A stretch of 64,000 nt of DNA from Pseudomonas sp. NFIX28 (GTDB taxonomy: Bacteria > Pseudomonadota > Gammaproteobacteria > Pseudomonadales > Pseudomonadaceae). A program made the translations under genes and the position numbers. Where the stretch lies: contig NZ_FNPW01000012.1 in assembly GCF_900107395.1 (NCBI RefSeq), positions 62,001 to 126,000 on the forward strand, given 5' to 3'. Under the pieces are notes generated by a model. The model was not told the origin of the DNA. It searched no databases and was given only the letters and a program-made list of their open reading frames with translations. Shown here piece by piece: positions 43,666-52,877 of the stretch (positions are counted from its first letter, which is position 1; every line of letters starts with the position of its first letter).

Positions 43666-46600
43666 TCAGAAGTCGCGCTTGTAGAAGATATCCAGCGAGC
43701 TGGCGACGCCGCTGGCCGCTTCCAGGTAGACCTTTTTGCTCAGCTTGTAGCGCAAGGCGATGGTGTTGGCCGGCTCGAAGACCCCCACCCCGTAACGCAG
43801 GCTGAGGCGCTCGGAAATATTGCCGCTGGCCACCACGCTGGTGGTGTTGCCGCTGCCCTGGGTGTCGAGCTGGAAGTCGTCGATCCCCAGGTTCTTGGCC
43901 AGCCCGCCGGTGATGTTCGAACTGCCCATCAGGCCCAGGCCCAAGGCGGCTTGTGCCAGCATGTTGTTGTCTTCGCCGGTGGTGCTCAGCGGACGCCCGA
44001 GCACCAGGTAGGACAATGCCTGCTCCTGGCTCATGGCCGGCTCCGAGAAGATCTGCGTGGTCGGCTGTTCGGCGCTGCCGCTTAAGCGGATACCGGCAAT
44101 CACGTCATCGGTCTGGCGGATCGCCTCGATGTCCAGGTACGGCTGGTCGATTGGCCCGGCGAACAGCAGGCGCGCGCGGCGCACGGTCAGGCGCTGGCCG
44201 TAGGCGCGGTAGCGGCCGTCGTTGAGCCACAGCTCGCCGCGGGTATCCATGTTGTCGCCGATGTGCACATGGCCCTGCAGATTGGCGGTCAGGCCGAAAC
44301 CGGAGAAGCTGAGCTTGTCCTCGCCCACCACCACGTCGATGTCCATCGCCATGGCCATCGGCGCTTTGCCCTCTTCGGTCTGGTGCCCGATGATCACCGT
44401 GTCGTCCGACACCTTGACCGTCGACGGCGGCAATTCGCGGATGGTGATTTCACCCCGCGGCACCTGGACCTTGCCAGCAATCGCCAGCCTGTCGTCCTTC
44501 ATCGAAATCTTCAGGTCCGGCGCCACTTCCAGTTTCGCGTAGGGCTCGACGGTGACCGGCAACTGCGAACCCTTGAGGTTCAGGTCCACCACCAGCGCCT
44601 GGCCCCAGGCGATATTGCCGTTGAGACTGCCCTGCCCGGCCTTGCCGCTCTTCCAGCCGCCGTTCAACTGCACGCTTTCACCGGCGATCAGCGCCTGCAA
44701 CTGCAAGTCCTGGAGGCTGGTGGGCAATTCGGGGCCGGAGACTTCGCCACCGCTGAGCGCCAGGCTGCCATTGACCTGCGGCGCCAGCAGGCCACCGGAA
44801 ATGCGCCCGCTGCCGTTCAAGGTCCCGGCCAGTTTCTCGACCATCGGCACAAACGGCCGCGCCACCGCCAGGTCCAGGCCGCTGAGGCGGAATTCACCGG
44901 ACAGCGGTTTGTTTTTCGGCAACGGATTGATCTGCGCCTGCAACATCAGTTCGCCCAGCTTGCCGCCGCTGAACGCCAGCTGCGTGTCGATACGCTTGGG
45001 GTTGAGGGTGGTGTCGAGTTTCAGCGTCTGGTACGGGAAATCCAGCCACTGCTGTTTTTCCTTGACCCGCAAGGTCCCGCCGCTGGCGTCCAGCAGGATC
45101 CGCCCTTGCGGGCCGCCAGCCGGGACGTCCAGCTTGATATCGGCGTTGAGCCGGCCCTTCCAGGCAAAATCCTTGGGCAGCCACTGCGCCAGGCTGTCGA
45201 TCGGGAATTGCTTGAGGTGGTAGCGCAACTTGGGCTCGGGCATCAGCCGCTGATCCTCACCGCACAGGCTGGCGTCGCCGCTGGCCCAGCAGTGGGCACC
45301 GAAATTGAGCTTGCCGTCGACCAGGTATTCGAGCTTGGCCGGGGCTTGCAGCTTCCAATCCTGGCCGCCGGTCTGGATATCGCCGCTGGCCAGGCGCCCG
45401 CGCCAGTTGCCCTGGTCCAGCTTGCCGTCCAGGCCCAGGGCCAGCTTGAGCTGCGGGCCTTGCAAGTCCAGTTGCAGTTTCTGGTTCTTGATATCGCCCT
45501 GGCCGGTGGCCGTCAGCGTGCCCAGCGAGGTTTCACCGAGCTGGATGCCGGCCCCCTTGAGATCGATCCGCGCCCGTTGCGCGCTGTCGAGGTTGGCGTC
45601 GAGCTTGAGGCTCTGCAGGCGATTGTCGGCGAACACCAACTGCTGGCCTTGCAAGTCGAGCTTGCCCTGCGGCGCCTTGAGGGTGCCGGCCACATCGACG
45701 CGACCATTGAGCTGGCCACGCAGTTCGGGCCACAACTGACCGAGGCGTGGCAGCTTGATATCGAGCTGCCCGGCCAGGCGTTGCTGCAGACTACCGGAGC
45801 CGTTGATGCGGTTGTCGCCCAGGCGGATGTCCAGGGCGCTCAGGTTCCACTGCTCGCCCGCACCATCGGCCTTGGCTTGCAGCACCGCGGGCTGGCCGCG
45901 CAATTTGCCCTTGAGGTCGAGGTCGGCGTTGAGCTTGAGCTGCTCGTTCTTCATCTCGCCCTGGCTGCGCAGCGGCCCGGCCAAAGTGCCCGGCAGCTCG
46001 GCGACCCAGTACGCCGGGTTGATCGCCGACAGGTCCAGGGCGGTATCCCAGGCGATGCCGTCGGCGAACTGCAGGTTCAGGTGGCCTTCGGCCTTGCCCT
46101 GGCCGGCGGCCAGCTTGAACTGGGGCAGGAAGATTTTCGTCAGGTCGCCACTGAACGGGCTACTGAGGCTGAATGCTCCCGCCGGGCCATCGAGGTCGCC
46201 CTTGAAGTTGCCCAGGTAGTTGCCATCGCGGTAGGCGATCTCGGCATTGAAACGACGCACCGCCACCGCCGGCTCTTCGATCAGCGGATACAGGCGATGC
46301 CAGGGGAAATCCAGCCAGTCGAGCCTGGCTTCGGCGTTCAGGCCTTGGCTCCAGTCCAGCTGGCCCGTCAGCTTGAGATTTTGCTTGTCGTTGGCGGTCA
46401 GGTCCAGCGCAGCGATCTGCGCGCCCTTGGCGTCGACCTTACCTTGCAGCGCCAATGCCACCGGCCCCTGCTCGGCTGGCAGGGTGGCCTTGCCCAGCAA
46501 TTGGTAACCCGCCTTGAGATCGCCTTTGCCGGTCAGTTCCAGCTGGTTGAGCATCAAGGTATCGGGCAGCTCGGCGCTGGGCTTGAAGCCATCAGCGGTG

Positions 46601-47340
46601 ATCCGCACCTGCGCCGGCAGGTTCTCCAGCAACGGTTGCAGTTCGCCGCTCAACCGGCCTTGCAGATACCCGCTGCTGTCAGCATGAAGCTTGAGGGTTT
46701 TCAACAGCTCGCCGTCGACCTTCAGCGCCAGCGCCCAGGGTTCGCCGCCCGGTGCCGGCAGGGTCAGGGTGCCAGCGGCGTTCAATGGCCAATCGCCGCT
46801 GGGCGACAACAACCCCGAAAGATTCAGGCTGAGGTCGTCGCGTTGCAGGCTTACCGAGTCGATTTGCAAACCCTTGGCCGTCCACTGCGCCGCCAGTTGC
46901 AGGCCCTTGAGCTCCTCGGTGCCATTGAACCGCAGGCTGCCGACCCGTACCTGGCCCAGCTCGATGGCCAGCGGCAGTTGCAGGTCTGGCAGGCTGATCG
47001 GGCCGCTGCTCGGTTCTTCCGCGCCCGGCGGAAATTGCAGGCTGACCTGCTCCACATCCAGTTGCTCGATGCACAAAGTCATGCGCATCAGGCACGCCGG
47101 CGACCAGGCGAACTTCGGCGCCTGGAGTTCGACCCGGCTGCTGTCCTGCTGCCATAACAGGTGCTCGGCACTCCATTGCCCGCCCAGGCGTCCGGCGAAG
47201 TTCTCCACCGTCAAGCCCGGCACCAGGCCCAGGGCCCAGCGACTGCCGACCTGGGTGCCGAGTATCGAAGCCAGCGCCAGTACCAGCACCGCCACCAATG
47301 CAAGCAGCGTCAGCGCCGCGATCTTCAAAGCACGCTTCAC
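43666..47340 (-). CDS. tamB: Translocation and assembly module TamB
   Basis: A 1224-residue protein anchored in the inner membrane by an N-terminal helix (LTLLALVAVLVLALASILGT). It has a long beta-helical groove spanning the periplasm (about 40-900) and the conserved TamB/DUF490 C-terminal domain (from about 900: IAGIRLSGSAEQPTTQIFS, SYLVLGRPL, ALRYKLSKKVYLEAASG). It works with TamA in autotransporter insertion and phospholipid transport to the outer membrane. Its ATG overlaps the tamA stop (ATGA at 47337-47340). Confidence 0.95.
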   Translation of the reverse strand: MKRALKIAALTLLALVAVLVLALASILGTQVGSRWALGLVPGLTVENFAGRLGGQWSAEHLLWQQDSSRVELQAPKFAWSPACLMRMTLCIEQLDVEQVSLQFPPGAEEPSSGPISLPDLQLPLAIELGQVRVGSLRFNGTEELKGLQLAAQWTAKGLQIDSVSLQRDDLSLNLSGLLSPSGDWPLNAAGTLTLPAPGGEPWALALKVDGELLKTLKLHADSSGYLQGRLSGELQPLLENLPAQVRITADGFKPSAELPDTLMLNQLELTGKGDLKAGYQLLGKATLPAEQGPVALALQGKVDAKGAQIAALDLTANDKQNLKLTGQLDWSQGLNAEARLDWLDFPWHRLYPLIEEPAVAVRRFNAEIAYRDGNYLGNFKGDLDGPAGAFSLSSPFSGDLTKIFLPQFKLAAGQGKAEGHLNLQFADGIAWDTALDLSAINPAYWVAELPGTLAGPLRSQGEMKNEQLKLNADLDLKGKLRGQPAVLQAKADGAGEQWNLSALDIRLGDNRINGSGSLQQRLAGQLDIKLPRLGQLWPELRGQLNGRVDVAGTLKAPQGKLDLQGQQLVFADNRLQSLKLDANLDSAQRARIDLKGAGIQLGETSLGTLTATGQGDIKNQKLQLDLQGPQLKLALGLDGKLDQGNWRGRLASGDIQTGGQDWKLQAPAKLEYLVDGKLNFGAHCWASGDASLCGEDQRLMPEPKLRYHLKQFPIDSLAQWLPKDFAWKGRLNADIKLDVPAGGPQGRILLDASGGTLRVKEKQQWLDFPYQTLKLDTTLNPKRIDTQLAFSGGKLGELMLQAQINPLPKNKPLSGEFRLSGLDLAVARPFVPMVEKLAGTLNGSGRISGGLLAPQVNGSLALSGGEVSGPELPTSLQDLQLQALIAGESVQLNGGWKSGKAGQGSLNGNIAWGQALVVDLNLKGSQLPVTVEPYAKLEVAPDLKISMKDDRLAIAGKVQVPRGEITIRELPPSTVKVSDDTVIIGHQTEEGKAPMAMAMDIDVVVGEDKLSFSGFGLTANLQGHVHIGDNMDTRGELWLNDGRYRAYGQRLTVRRARLLFAGPIDQPYLDIEAIRQTDDVIAGIRLSGSAEQPTTQIFSEPAMSQEQALSYLVLGRPLSTTGEDNNMLAQAALGLGLMGSSNITGGLAKNLGIDDFQLDTQGSGNTTSVVASGNISERLSLRYGVGVFEPANTIALRYKLSKKVYLEAASGVASSLDIFYKRDF

Positions 47341-49064
47341 AGCTCTGGCCCCATGGAAAAGTGCAACCGAATGCCGCCTTCGTCGTCTAGCGCGTGGGCC
47401 AGGTCGAGGCGGATCGGCCCCACCGGGGACACCCAGCGCACGCCGACACCGACCCCGGTCTTGAGGTTCGGCAGCTCGAGCTTGTCAAAGGAATTGCCCT
47501 GGTCGACAAAGGTCGCCAGGCGCCATTTCTCGGCGATGGCGTATTGATACTCGACGCTGCCGGCCACCATGTAGCGCCCGCCGATCCGGTCGCCGTCGGA
47601 GTTCTCCGGCGACAGGCTCTGGTAGTCGTAACCGCGCACGCTCTGATCGCCACCAGCGAAAAAGCGCAGCGACGGCGGGATCTTCTTGTAGCCGTTGGTG
47701 GCGCTGCCGCCGAACTGCACACGCCCGAGAAAACGGTGGTTGTCCCACGCCGTGGTCAGGCCCTTGAGCAGCACCGTGCCGTAGAGCAGGTTGGTGTCCG
47801 AGCCCAGCCCCTCCTTGGCCACCTTGGTGTCGAATTGCAGGCGATAGCCATTGTGCGGATCGATGCGGTTGTCGCTGCGCAGGTAGGAATAACTGACGCC
47901 GGGCATCAACAGGGTGCTCAGGCCCGAGTCGTCGCCAAGGCGGTATTCCTCGCGCTGCCACTTCAGCGAGACGACCCGCTGCCAGCCGCTGGGCAGTTTG
48001 CTGTGCCACTCCGGGCCCAGGGTAAGCAACTTGCTCAGGGTGTCGGTATTGGAGATTTCTTCGTTCTGGTAGCCGCCGGCAAAACGCAGCTTGTCGGTCA
48101 GCGGCGGGTCCAGCGGTATGTCGTAGAACAGGCCGACGTTCTGTCGCGGCGCGGAGACTTCCGCCTCCCAGCCATAGCTGTGGCCTTCGGCGTTGACCCA
48201 GTGCCGGGTCCAGTTGGCCTTGGCTCGCGGCCCGACGTCGGTGGAGAAACCCAGGCCAAGGCCCATGGTGCGCGGCTTGCGGGTTTCCAGCTGGACCGCA
48301 ACGGGAATCACCTCGGCGGCGGCCGCGGTTGGCGCCGCGTCGACCCGCACGCCCTCGAAGTAACCGCTCGATTGCAGCGCCTGGTTGAGTTCGGCGATCA
48401 GTTCGGAATCGTAGGGCGTACCGGCCTTGAACGGCACCATGCGTTGCAGCAGGTCCTCGTCGAACGGCGTGTCGCCGGCAAAGCTGACCTTGCCCAGGGC
48501 ATAACGCGGGCCGCTTTCGTACACCAGTTCGATATCCGCGACCCCGGCCTGGGGGTCCACGGCCAGCTTCTGGCGGGTGAAACGCCCGCTGAAGAAACCA
48601 TAGCGCGAGGCCTGGTTCTGGATCAGGCGCTTGGCGTCTTCGTAATGGCCGTGATTAAGGACCGCGCCGCTCTTGAGCTGGTCGCTCTTGGGTACACGAA
48701 AGCCCTTGAGGGAGGCCGCGGGGCCGTCGACCCGAATGGTGACGTTGCGCAGGTGGACCGGCTCACCGGGATCGATGTTCAGCACCAAGCGCGGCTTTTC
48801 ACCGCCTTTGACTTCGCTGCTGATCTGCGGCTGGTAGTAGCCCAGGGCCTGGGCAGCCTTGCGCGCCTGCTCCTCGGCACCACGGCTGAAACGCAGCAAG
48901 GCTTCCTCGTCACGATCGCCAACGCCGCCAATGTAGCCTTCCACATTGGCCTTGAGTTCATCGTTGGAGGGTTTGACCCTGACGTCCAATTCGCTTTGCG
49001 CCAGTACCGCGCAGCTTGTGAACAGCAGCAACAAGCCACTGGTAAATCGTGCTGAAAACTTCAT
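47337..49064 (-). CDS. tamA: Translocation and assembly module TamA, Omp85 family
   Basis: A 575-residue outer-membrane protein: signal peptide at 1-20 (FTSGLLLLFTSCAVLA), three POTRA domains (about 22-265), then a 16-stranded Omp85 barrel. The barrel motif GGDQSVRGYDYQSL and the C-terminal IRLHFSMGPEL are visible. ATG 49064 is chosen because it gives the signal peptide. An in-frame ATG at 49109 adds 15 residues that would disturb it. Upstream neighbour is a GNAT gene on the same strand. Confidence 0.95.
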   Translation of the reverse strand: MKFSARFTSGLLLLFTSCAVLAQSELDVRVKPSNDELKANVEGYIGGVGDRDEEALLRFSRGAEEQARKAAQALGYYQPQISSEVKGGEKPRLVLNIDPGEPVHLRNVTIRVDGPAASLKGFRVPKSDQLKSGAVLNHGHYEDAKRLIQNQASRYGFFSGRFTRQKLAVDPQAGVADIELVYESGPRYALGKVSFAGDTPFDEDLLQRMVPFKAGTPYDSELIAELNQALQSSGYFEGVRVDAAPTAAAAEVIPVAVQLETRKPRTMGLGLGFSTDVGPRAKANWTRHWVNAEGHSYGWEAEVSAPRQNVGLFYDIPLDPPLTDKLRFAGGYQNEEISNTDTLSKLLTLGPEWHSKLPSGWQRVVSLKWQREEYRLGDDSGLSTLLMPGVSYSYLRSDNRIDPHNGYRLQFDTKVAKEGLGSDTNLLYGTVLLKGLTTAWDNHRFLGRVQFGGSATNGYKKIPPSLRFFAGGDQSVRGYDYQSLSPENSDGDRIGGRYMVAGSVEYQYAIAEKWRLATFVDQGNSFDKLELPNLKTGVGVGVRWVSPVGPIRLDLAHALDDEGGIRLHFSMGPEL

Positions 49065-49127
49065 AGGCGCGAATGCTATCACGAGCAAGAAGCCCGATAG
49101 AGCGGACAAATGTGAGTAAAGTTCTAT

Positions 49128-49778
49128 TCAGCCGGCCGCGTTTTGCAGAACCTGCGGGTTGGCGTGAAAGAAAACATGCTCGCATATCGGGCCCACGGCG
49201 ATCTCGCCAATTTCTTCATAACCCTGGCGTTTATAGAACTCCAGGTAACGCGGGTTGCCGGTGTCCAGCACCACGCCCTGGGAGTGTTCGTCCACCGCGC
49301 ACCAGTTGTGCACCGCCTGGAGCAACTGCTCGCCAAAATGCTTGCCCTGGAATTGCGGGTGAATCCCCAGCAACGGCAACACATGCACCGCATCATTGGG
49401 CAGGCAGCCCAGCACCGCCGCGTGATAGTCCAGGTAGCGCCGGGTACAGCGCAGCCCCGTGCTCAGCACCATGCGCAGGCGCCAGGCCCAACTTTCGGTA
49501 ATGCCCAGGCGACGTTGGGGTGGCGCAATCAGGGCGATACCGATCAGCCGATCGTTGACCAGCAGGCCGATGGCCGGCAGGTCCTGGATAAAGTGCTGCT
49601 TGACCAGTTCACGCACCGTGGCGCGCACTCGCTGTTCGTAGCCCGGGCGTTCGGATTCGAACAGATAAGCGAAGGTCGGCTCATGGCGGTAAGCCTGATA
49701 CAGCAGGGAACGGGCTTCGCGGGCATAGCCGCTGTCGAGCATATGAATGTCGGCGATGGCGGTCGAGGTTTCTGGCAT
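49128..49778 (-). CDS. GNAT-family N-acetyltransferase
   Basis: A 216-residue acetyltransferase. The acetyl-CoA binding region HVLPLLGIHPQFQGKHFGEQ (about residues 133-152) has the Q/R-x-x-G-x-G/A-like loop QFQGKHFG. The C-terminal part has LDTGNPRYLEFYKRQGYEE. The N-terminal MPETSTAIADIHMLD precedes the acceptor-binding half. Substrate unknown. It is 63 bases upstream of tamA on the same strand and may share transcription. Confidence 0.86.
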   Translation of the reverse strand: MPETSTAIADIHMLDSGYAREARSLLYQAYRHEPTFAYLFESERPGYEQRVRATVRELVKQHFIQDLPAIGLLVNDRLIGIALIAPPQRRLGITESWAWRLRMVLSTGLRCTRRYLDYHAAVLGCLPNDAVHVLPLLGIHPQFQGKHFGEQLLQAVHNWCAVDEHSQGVVLDTGNPRYLEFYKRQGYEEIGEIAVGPICEHVFFHANPQVLQNAAG

Positions 49779-49980
49779 GGCGATTGGTTCCCCCTGGGCC
49801 CGGCTTGAAGTGGCCGCGCTGCTTGGCGGTGTTGTTCCGCACGGTTGTCATGGCTATGAACCTTTTATGCCCGTGCTCGTTCCACCGCCCATGGACCTTA
49901 GCAGCGCATCCGCCCCGCTGCCACGCTGGCCGCCGCGCGACTTGTCGGCTAGCATCGCAGTTTTGCCAGGACTGCCGACC

Positions 49981-50793
49981 ATGAAGATCGTCTCGTTCAA
50001 CATCAACGGGCTACGCGCCCGCCCCCATCAGCTGGCGGCGCTGATCGAAAAACACCAACCGGACGTCATCGGCCTGCAGGAAACCAAGGTTTCGGATGAC
50101 CAGTTTCCCCTGGCCGAAGTCCAGGCGCTGGGTTATCACGTGCATTACCACGGGCAGAAAGGCCATTACGGCGTAGCCCTGCTTTCGCGCCAGATGCCAC
50201 AGGCCTTGTACAAAGGCTTCGACGGCGACGACGAAGATGCCCAGCGGCGTTTTATCTGGGGCACTTTCGCCGACGCCAACGGCACCCTGGTGACCATCAT
50301 GAACGGCTACTTCCCCCAGGGCGAAAGCCGCGACCACCCGACCAAGTTCCCGGCCAAGCAGCGTTTCTACAGCGACCTGCAGAACTTGCTGGAAACCCGC
50401 TTCAGCAACGAGCAGCCGCTGGTGGTGATGGGCGACGTGAACATTTCCCCGGAAGACTGCGACATCGGCATCGGCCCGGACAACATGAAACGCTGGTTGA
50501 AAACCGGCAAGTGCAGCTTCCTGCCGGAAGAGCGCGAATGGATGGCCCGCCTGAAAAACTGGGGCCTGGTGGACAGTTTCCGCCACCTCAACCCCGAGGT
50601 CGCCGATCGTTTCAGCTGGTTCGACTACCGCAGCCGCGGTTTCGAGGACGAGCCCAAGCGCGGCCTGCGCATCGACCTGATCATGGCCTCCCAGGGCCTG
50701 CTGCCGCGGATCAAGGATGCGGGGGTCGACTACGACCTGCGCGGCATGGAGAAACCTTCTGACCACGCACCGATCTGGCTTGAACTGAGCTGA
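49981..50793 (+). CDS. xthA: Exodeoxyribonuclease III
   Basis: A 270-residue apurinic/apyrimidinic endonuclease and 3'-exonuclease of base-excision repair. Active-site residues are in the expected motifs: N7/N9 (SFNINGLRAR), E34 (GLQETKV), D/N pair (MGDVNISPEDCDIG) and the C-terminal D-H pair (EKPSDHAPIWLEL). ATG 49981 gives the family start MKIVSFNINGL. A 78-residue in-frame extension upstream is not conserved-looking. A strong terminator follows. Confidence 0.96.
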   Translation: MKIVSFNINGLRARPHQLAALIEKHQPDVIGLQETKVSDDQFPLAEVQALGYHVHYHGQKGHYGVALLSRQMPQALYKGFDGDDEDAQRRFIWGTFADANGTLVTIMNGYFPQGESRDHPTKFPAKQRFYSDLQNLLETRFSNEQPLVVMGDVNISPEDCDIGIGPDNMKRWLKTGKCSFLPEEREWMARLKNWGLVDSFRHLNPEVADRFSWFDYRSRGFEDEPKRGLRIDLIMASQGLLPRIKDAGVDYDLRGMEKPSDHAPIWLELS

Positions 50794-50803
50794 TTGCCAG
50801 GCA

Positions 50804-50838
50804 CAAAAAAGCCCATCCTCGGATGGGCTTTTTTTATT
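50804..50838. terminator. Terminator between xthA and the YegP-type gene
   Basis: AAAAAAGCCCATCC-TC-GGATGGGCTTTTTTT is symmetric with A and T runs, so it can serve both convergent genes. Confidence 0.93.
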
Positions 50839-50849
50839 CCTTCAGCGAT

Positions 50850-51176
50850 TCAAACCAGCTCGACGCGAGGGCTGGTGCCGGCCTGCATGATCGCCTCGAT
50901 GGCGGACTCACGGGTCGGCTCGGAATCATACAAATGGCTGACCAGGATCACCTCCTTGCCGGCCTTGAGATTGAAGTAGGACTTGCCGCCAGGGGACATC
51001 CTCTTTTCATAACTACCCGGCGACGCGCAGTGGTTGCGAAACAGCGCGATGGCTGCCTCCGCACTGTCACGACACGGGTAACGGCCGCTTTGAAGCATGG
51101 CCTGCGCGTCTCTGGACTTCAGCAGGAACCTGAAACCTCCGCCGCCATTTTGCTTCAGCTCGAACCAGCCACTCAT
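50850..51176 (-). CDS. DUF1508 (YegP-family) small protein
   Basis: A 108-residue protein with two related beta-rich repeats (GWFELKQNGGGGFRFLLKS and SYEKRMSPGGKSYFNLKAG). These are the hallmark of the DUF1508/YegP family, in which each unit begins with an aromatic F-x-ϕ-K strand. The function of the family is not established. The start at 51176 has AAGGAG ideally spaced. It is monocistronic, convergent with xthA. Confidence 0.85.
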   Translation of the reverse strand: MSGWFELKQNGGGGFRFLLKSRDAQAMLQSGRYPCRDSAEAAIALFRNHCASPGSYEKRMSPGGKSYFNLKAGKEVILVSHLYDSEPTRESAIEAIMQAGTSPRVELV

Positions 51177-51355
51177 TTCATACTCCTTTGACACAAGCAA
51201 ATTGCAGCCTGGGCTGCGTCAACGCCTGGTAAAGACGGAAGCCGGCATCCGCCAATTCCCCTCCAGACAAAGTTTTCAACTGTACTGAGCCCGTCACGCC
51301 AGGTCTTTAGGAGCATTCTGAAAGACCGAAGGATCGCTCTGGCTAGCCGCCTCAA

Positions 51356-51389
51356 CTGTCACATCCCCGTCACCTCTCCGACTTAATCT
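51356..51389 (+). promoter_or_regulatory. Pho-box-like repeat upstream of the PstS-like/OmpA gene
   Basis: CTGTCAC (51356-51362) and CCGTCAC (51367-51373) are seven-base direct repeats with an 11-bp period, as in PhoB boxes (CTGTCAT-N4-CTGTCAT). A TTAATC/TAATCT element 9-10 bases further on could be the -10 region, the spacing seen at PhoB-activated promoters. Only one box is seen. Confidence 0.55.
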
Positions 51390-51426
51390 CGCCGCACTCG
51401 CTCCTGCCATAGAAGGCCATCGCCGC

Positions 51427-52809
51427 ATGTCACGTGTTTCAACCGTCAGTGAACGGGATCTCTGGTGCCGTACCTTCTGCCTGCTGCTGGTCGGCTTCGT
51501 GTGCTACGCCTTGCCCTGGTCGGTGTTCGCCGCCCTGCCCGTGGCCGGCGACAACCAGCCGGTGCTGCGCATCCAGGGTTCCAACACCATCGGCGCCGCG
51601 CTGGGCCCGGCCCTGGTCAAGGGGCTGATGCAGGAGCAAGGCCTGCTCGACATACGGATCGAGGCAGCGGGCAAAGACAACGAGCGCCGGGTGAGCGGCC
51701 AGGATGCCCAGGGCCGGCGCGTGGTCGTGGAGATTGCCGCCCATGGCTCAAGTACCGGCTTTGCCGCATTGAAGAACGCCAGCGCCGACCTTGCCGCCGC
51801 GTCACGGCCGATCAAGGACAGCGAACTGGTGGAGCTGGAAAGCCTCGGCGACCTGAAAGCCCCCGACGCCGAACAGGTGATCGCCATCGACGGCCTGGCC
51901 ATCATCCTTCACCCGCGAAACCCGCTGGCGCGGCTGGACACCGAGCAACTGGCGCGGGTTTTCAGTGGTGAGACAAAAACCTGGGAAGAGCTGGGCAGCG
52001 TCGGTGGCGCCATTCACCTGTACGCCCGCGATGACCGGTCCGGTACCTACGACACCTTCAAGGAACTGGTCCTGGCTCGCCGCGGCAAGAACCTCAGCGC
52101 CACGGCGAAACGCTTCGAGTCCAGCGAGCAGCTCTCCGATGCGGTCAGCCACGATCCACAAGGCATCGGCTTTATTGGCCTGCCCTATGTGCGCCAAGCC
52201 AGGGCCGTGGCGATCGTCGACGGTGGTTCGCAACCGATGTTGCCGCTCGACAGTTTGATCGCCACCGAGGATTACCCGCTGTCGCGACGCCTGTATTTCT
52301 ACCTGCCGCCCACCGAACACAATCCCTGGGCCAGCGCCCTGGTGCGTTTTGCCCAGAGCGCCAGGGGCCAGGCCATAGTCGCGACCCACGGTTTTATCGC
52401 CCAGGCCGTATTGGCCATGAGCGTCGCCCCCGCCCCACAGATGCCCGAGGGTTACCAGGCCATCGCCCGCCAGGCGCAGCGCCTGACGGTGAATTTTCGC
52501 TTCGAGGAAGGCAGCGCCACTCTCGACAGCAAGGCACGCCAGGATCTGGCGCGGGTCCTGGATTTTCTGAAGCGACACGACAAGCTGGACGACCGCGTGA
52601 CCCTGGTCGGCTTCGGCGACGCCAAGAACGATCCGGCCCGCGCGGCCCTGCTGTCCAAGTTGAGAGCCATGACCGTGCGCCGGGAGCTGGTGAGAAACGG
52701 CGTGGTGCTGCGCGAGATCCGGGGTTTTGGCGCGCAGATGCCGGTTGCCGCCAATACCGCGGACGAGGGGCGGATCAAGAACCGGCGGGTGGAAGTCTGG
52801 GTGTATTAA
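51427..52809 (+). CDS. Phosphate-binding (PstS-like) domain fused to an OmpA-type peptidoglycan-binding domain
   Basis: This encodes 460 residues. An N-terminal signal/hydrophobic segment (FCLLLVGFVCYALPWSVFA, residues about 17-35) is followed by a PstS-like domain (about 45-335) with the ligand motifs IQGSNTIG, AAHGSSTGFAAL, AAASRPIKDSE and RDDRSGTYDTFKEL. The C-terminal OmpA/MotB-type domain (about 350-460) includes FEEGSATLDSKARQDL, LVGFGDAK and the final RIKNRRVEVWV. It probably sits in the periplasm bound to peptidoglycan and captures phosphate or a related ligand. No pst permease or ATPase genes adjoin it. Confidence 0.85.
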   Translation: MSRVSTVSERDLWCRTFCLLLVGFVCYALPWSVFAALPVAGDNQPVLRIQGSNTIGAALGPALVKGLMQEQGLLDIRIEAAGKDNERRVSGQDAQGRRVVVEIAAHGSSTGFAALKNASADLAAASRPIKDSELVELESLGDLKAPDAEQVIAIDGLAIILHPRNPLARLDTEQLARVFSGETKTWEELGSVGGAIHLYARDDRSGTYDTFKELVLARRGKNLSATAKRFESSEQLSDAVSHDPQGIGFIGLPYVRQARAVAIVDGGSQPMLPLDSLIATEDYPLSRRLYFYLPPTEHNPWASALVRFAQSARGQAIVATHGFIAQAVLAMSVAPAPQMPEGYQAIARQAQRLTVNFRFEEGSATLDSKARQDLARVLDFLKRHDKLDDRVTLVGFGDAKNDPARAALLSKLRAMTVRRELVRNGVVLREIRGFGAQMPVAANTADEGRIKNRRVEVWVY

Positions 52810-52821
52810 GGAAGGGAAAAT

Positions 52822-52876
52822 CGGCGATCGCGGGCAAGCCTCGCTCCTACAGGAGCGAGGTTTGCCCGCGATTGCG
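52822..52876. repeat. Compact REPIN with almost no spacer
   Basis: ATCGCGGGCAAGCCTCGCTC with CTAC abuts its inverted copy AGGAGCGAGGTTTGCCCGCG with ATT. Together they form a 50-bp near-perfect palindrome between two convergent genes, which may also end transcription. Confidence 0.8.
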
Positions 52877-52877
52877 T

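Noticed and set aside
43558..44085. 175-codon frame next to the marR promoter
   Set aside because: Mostly antisense to the 3' end of tamB, with no conserved features.
44263..47157. 964-codon plus-strand frame
   Set aside because: Antisense shadow of tamB with low-complexity composition.
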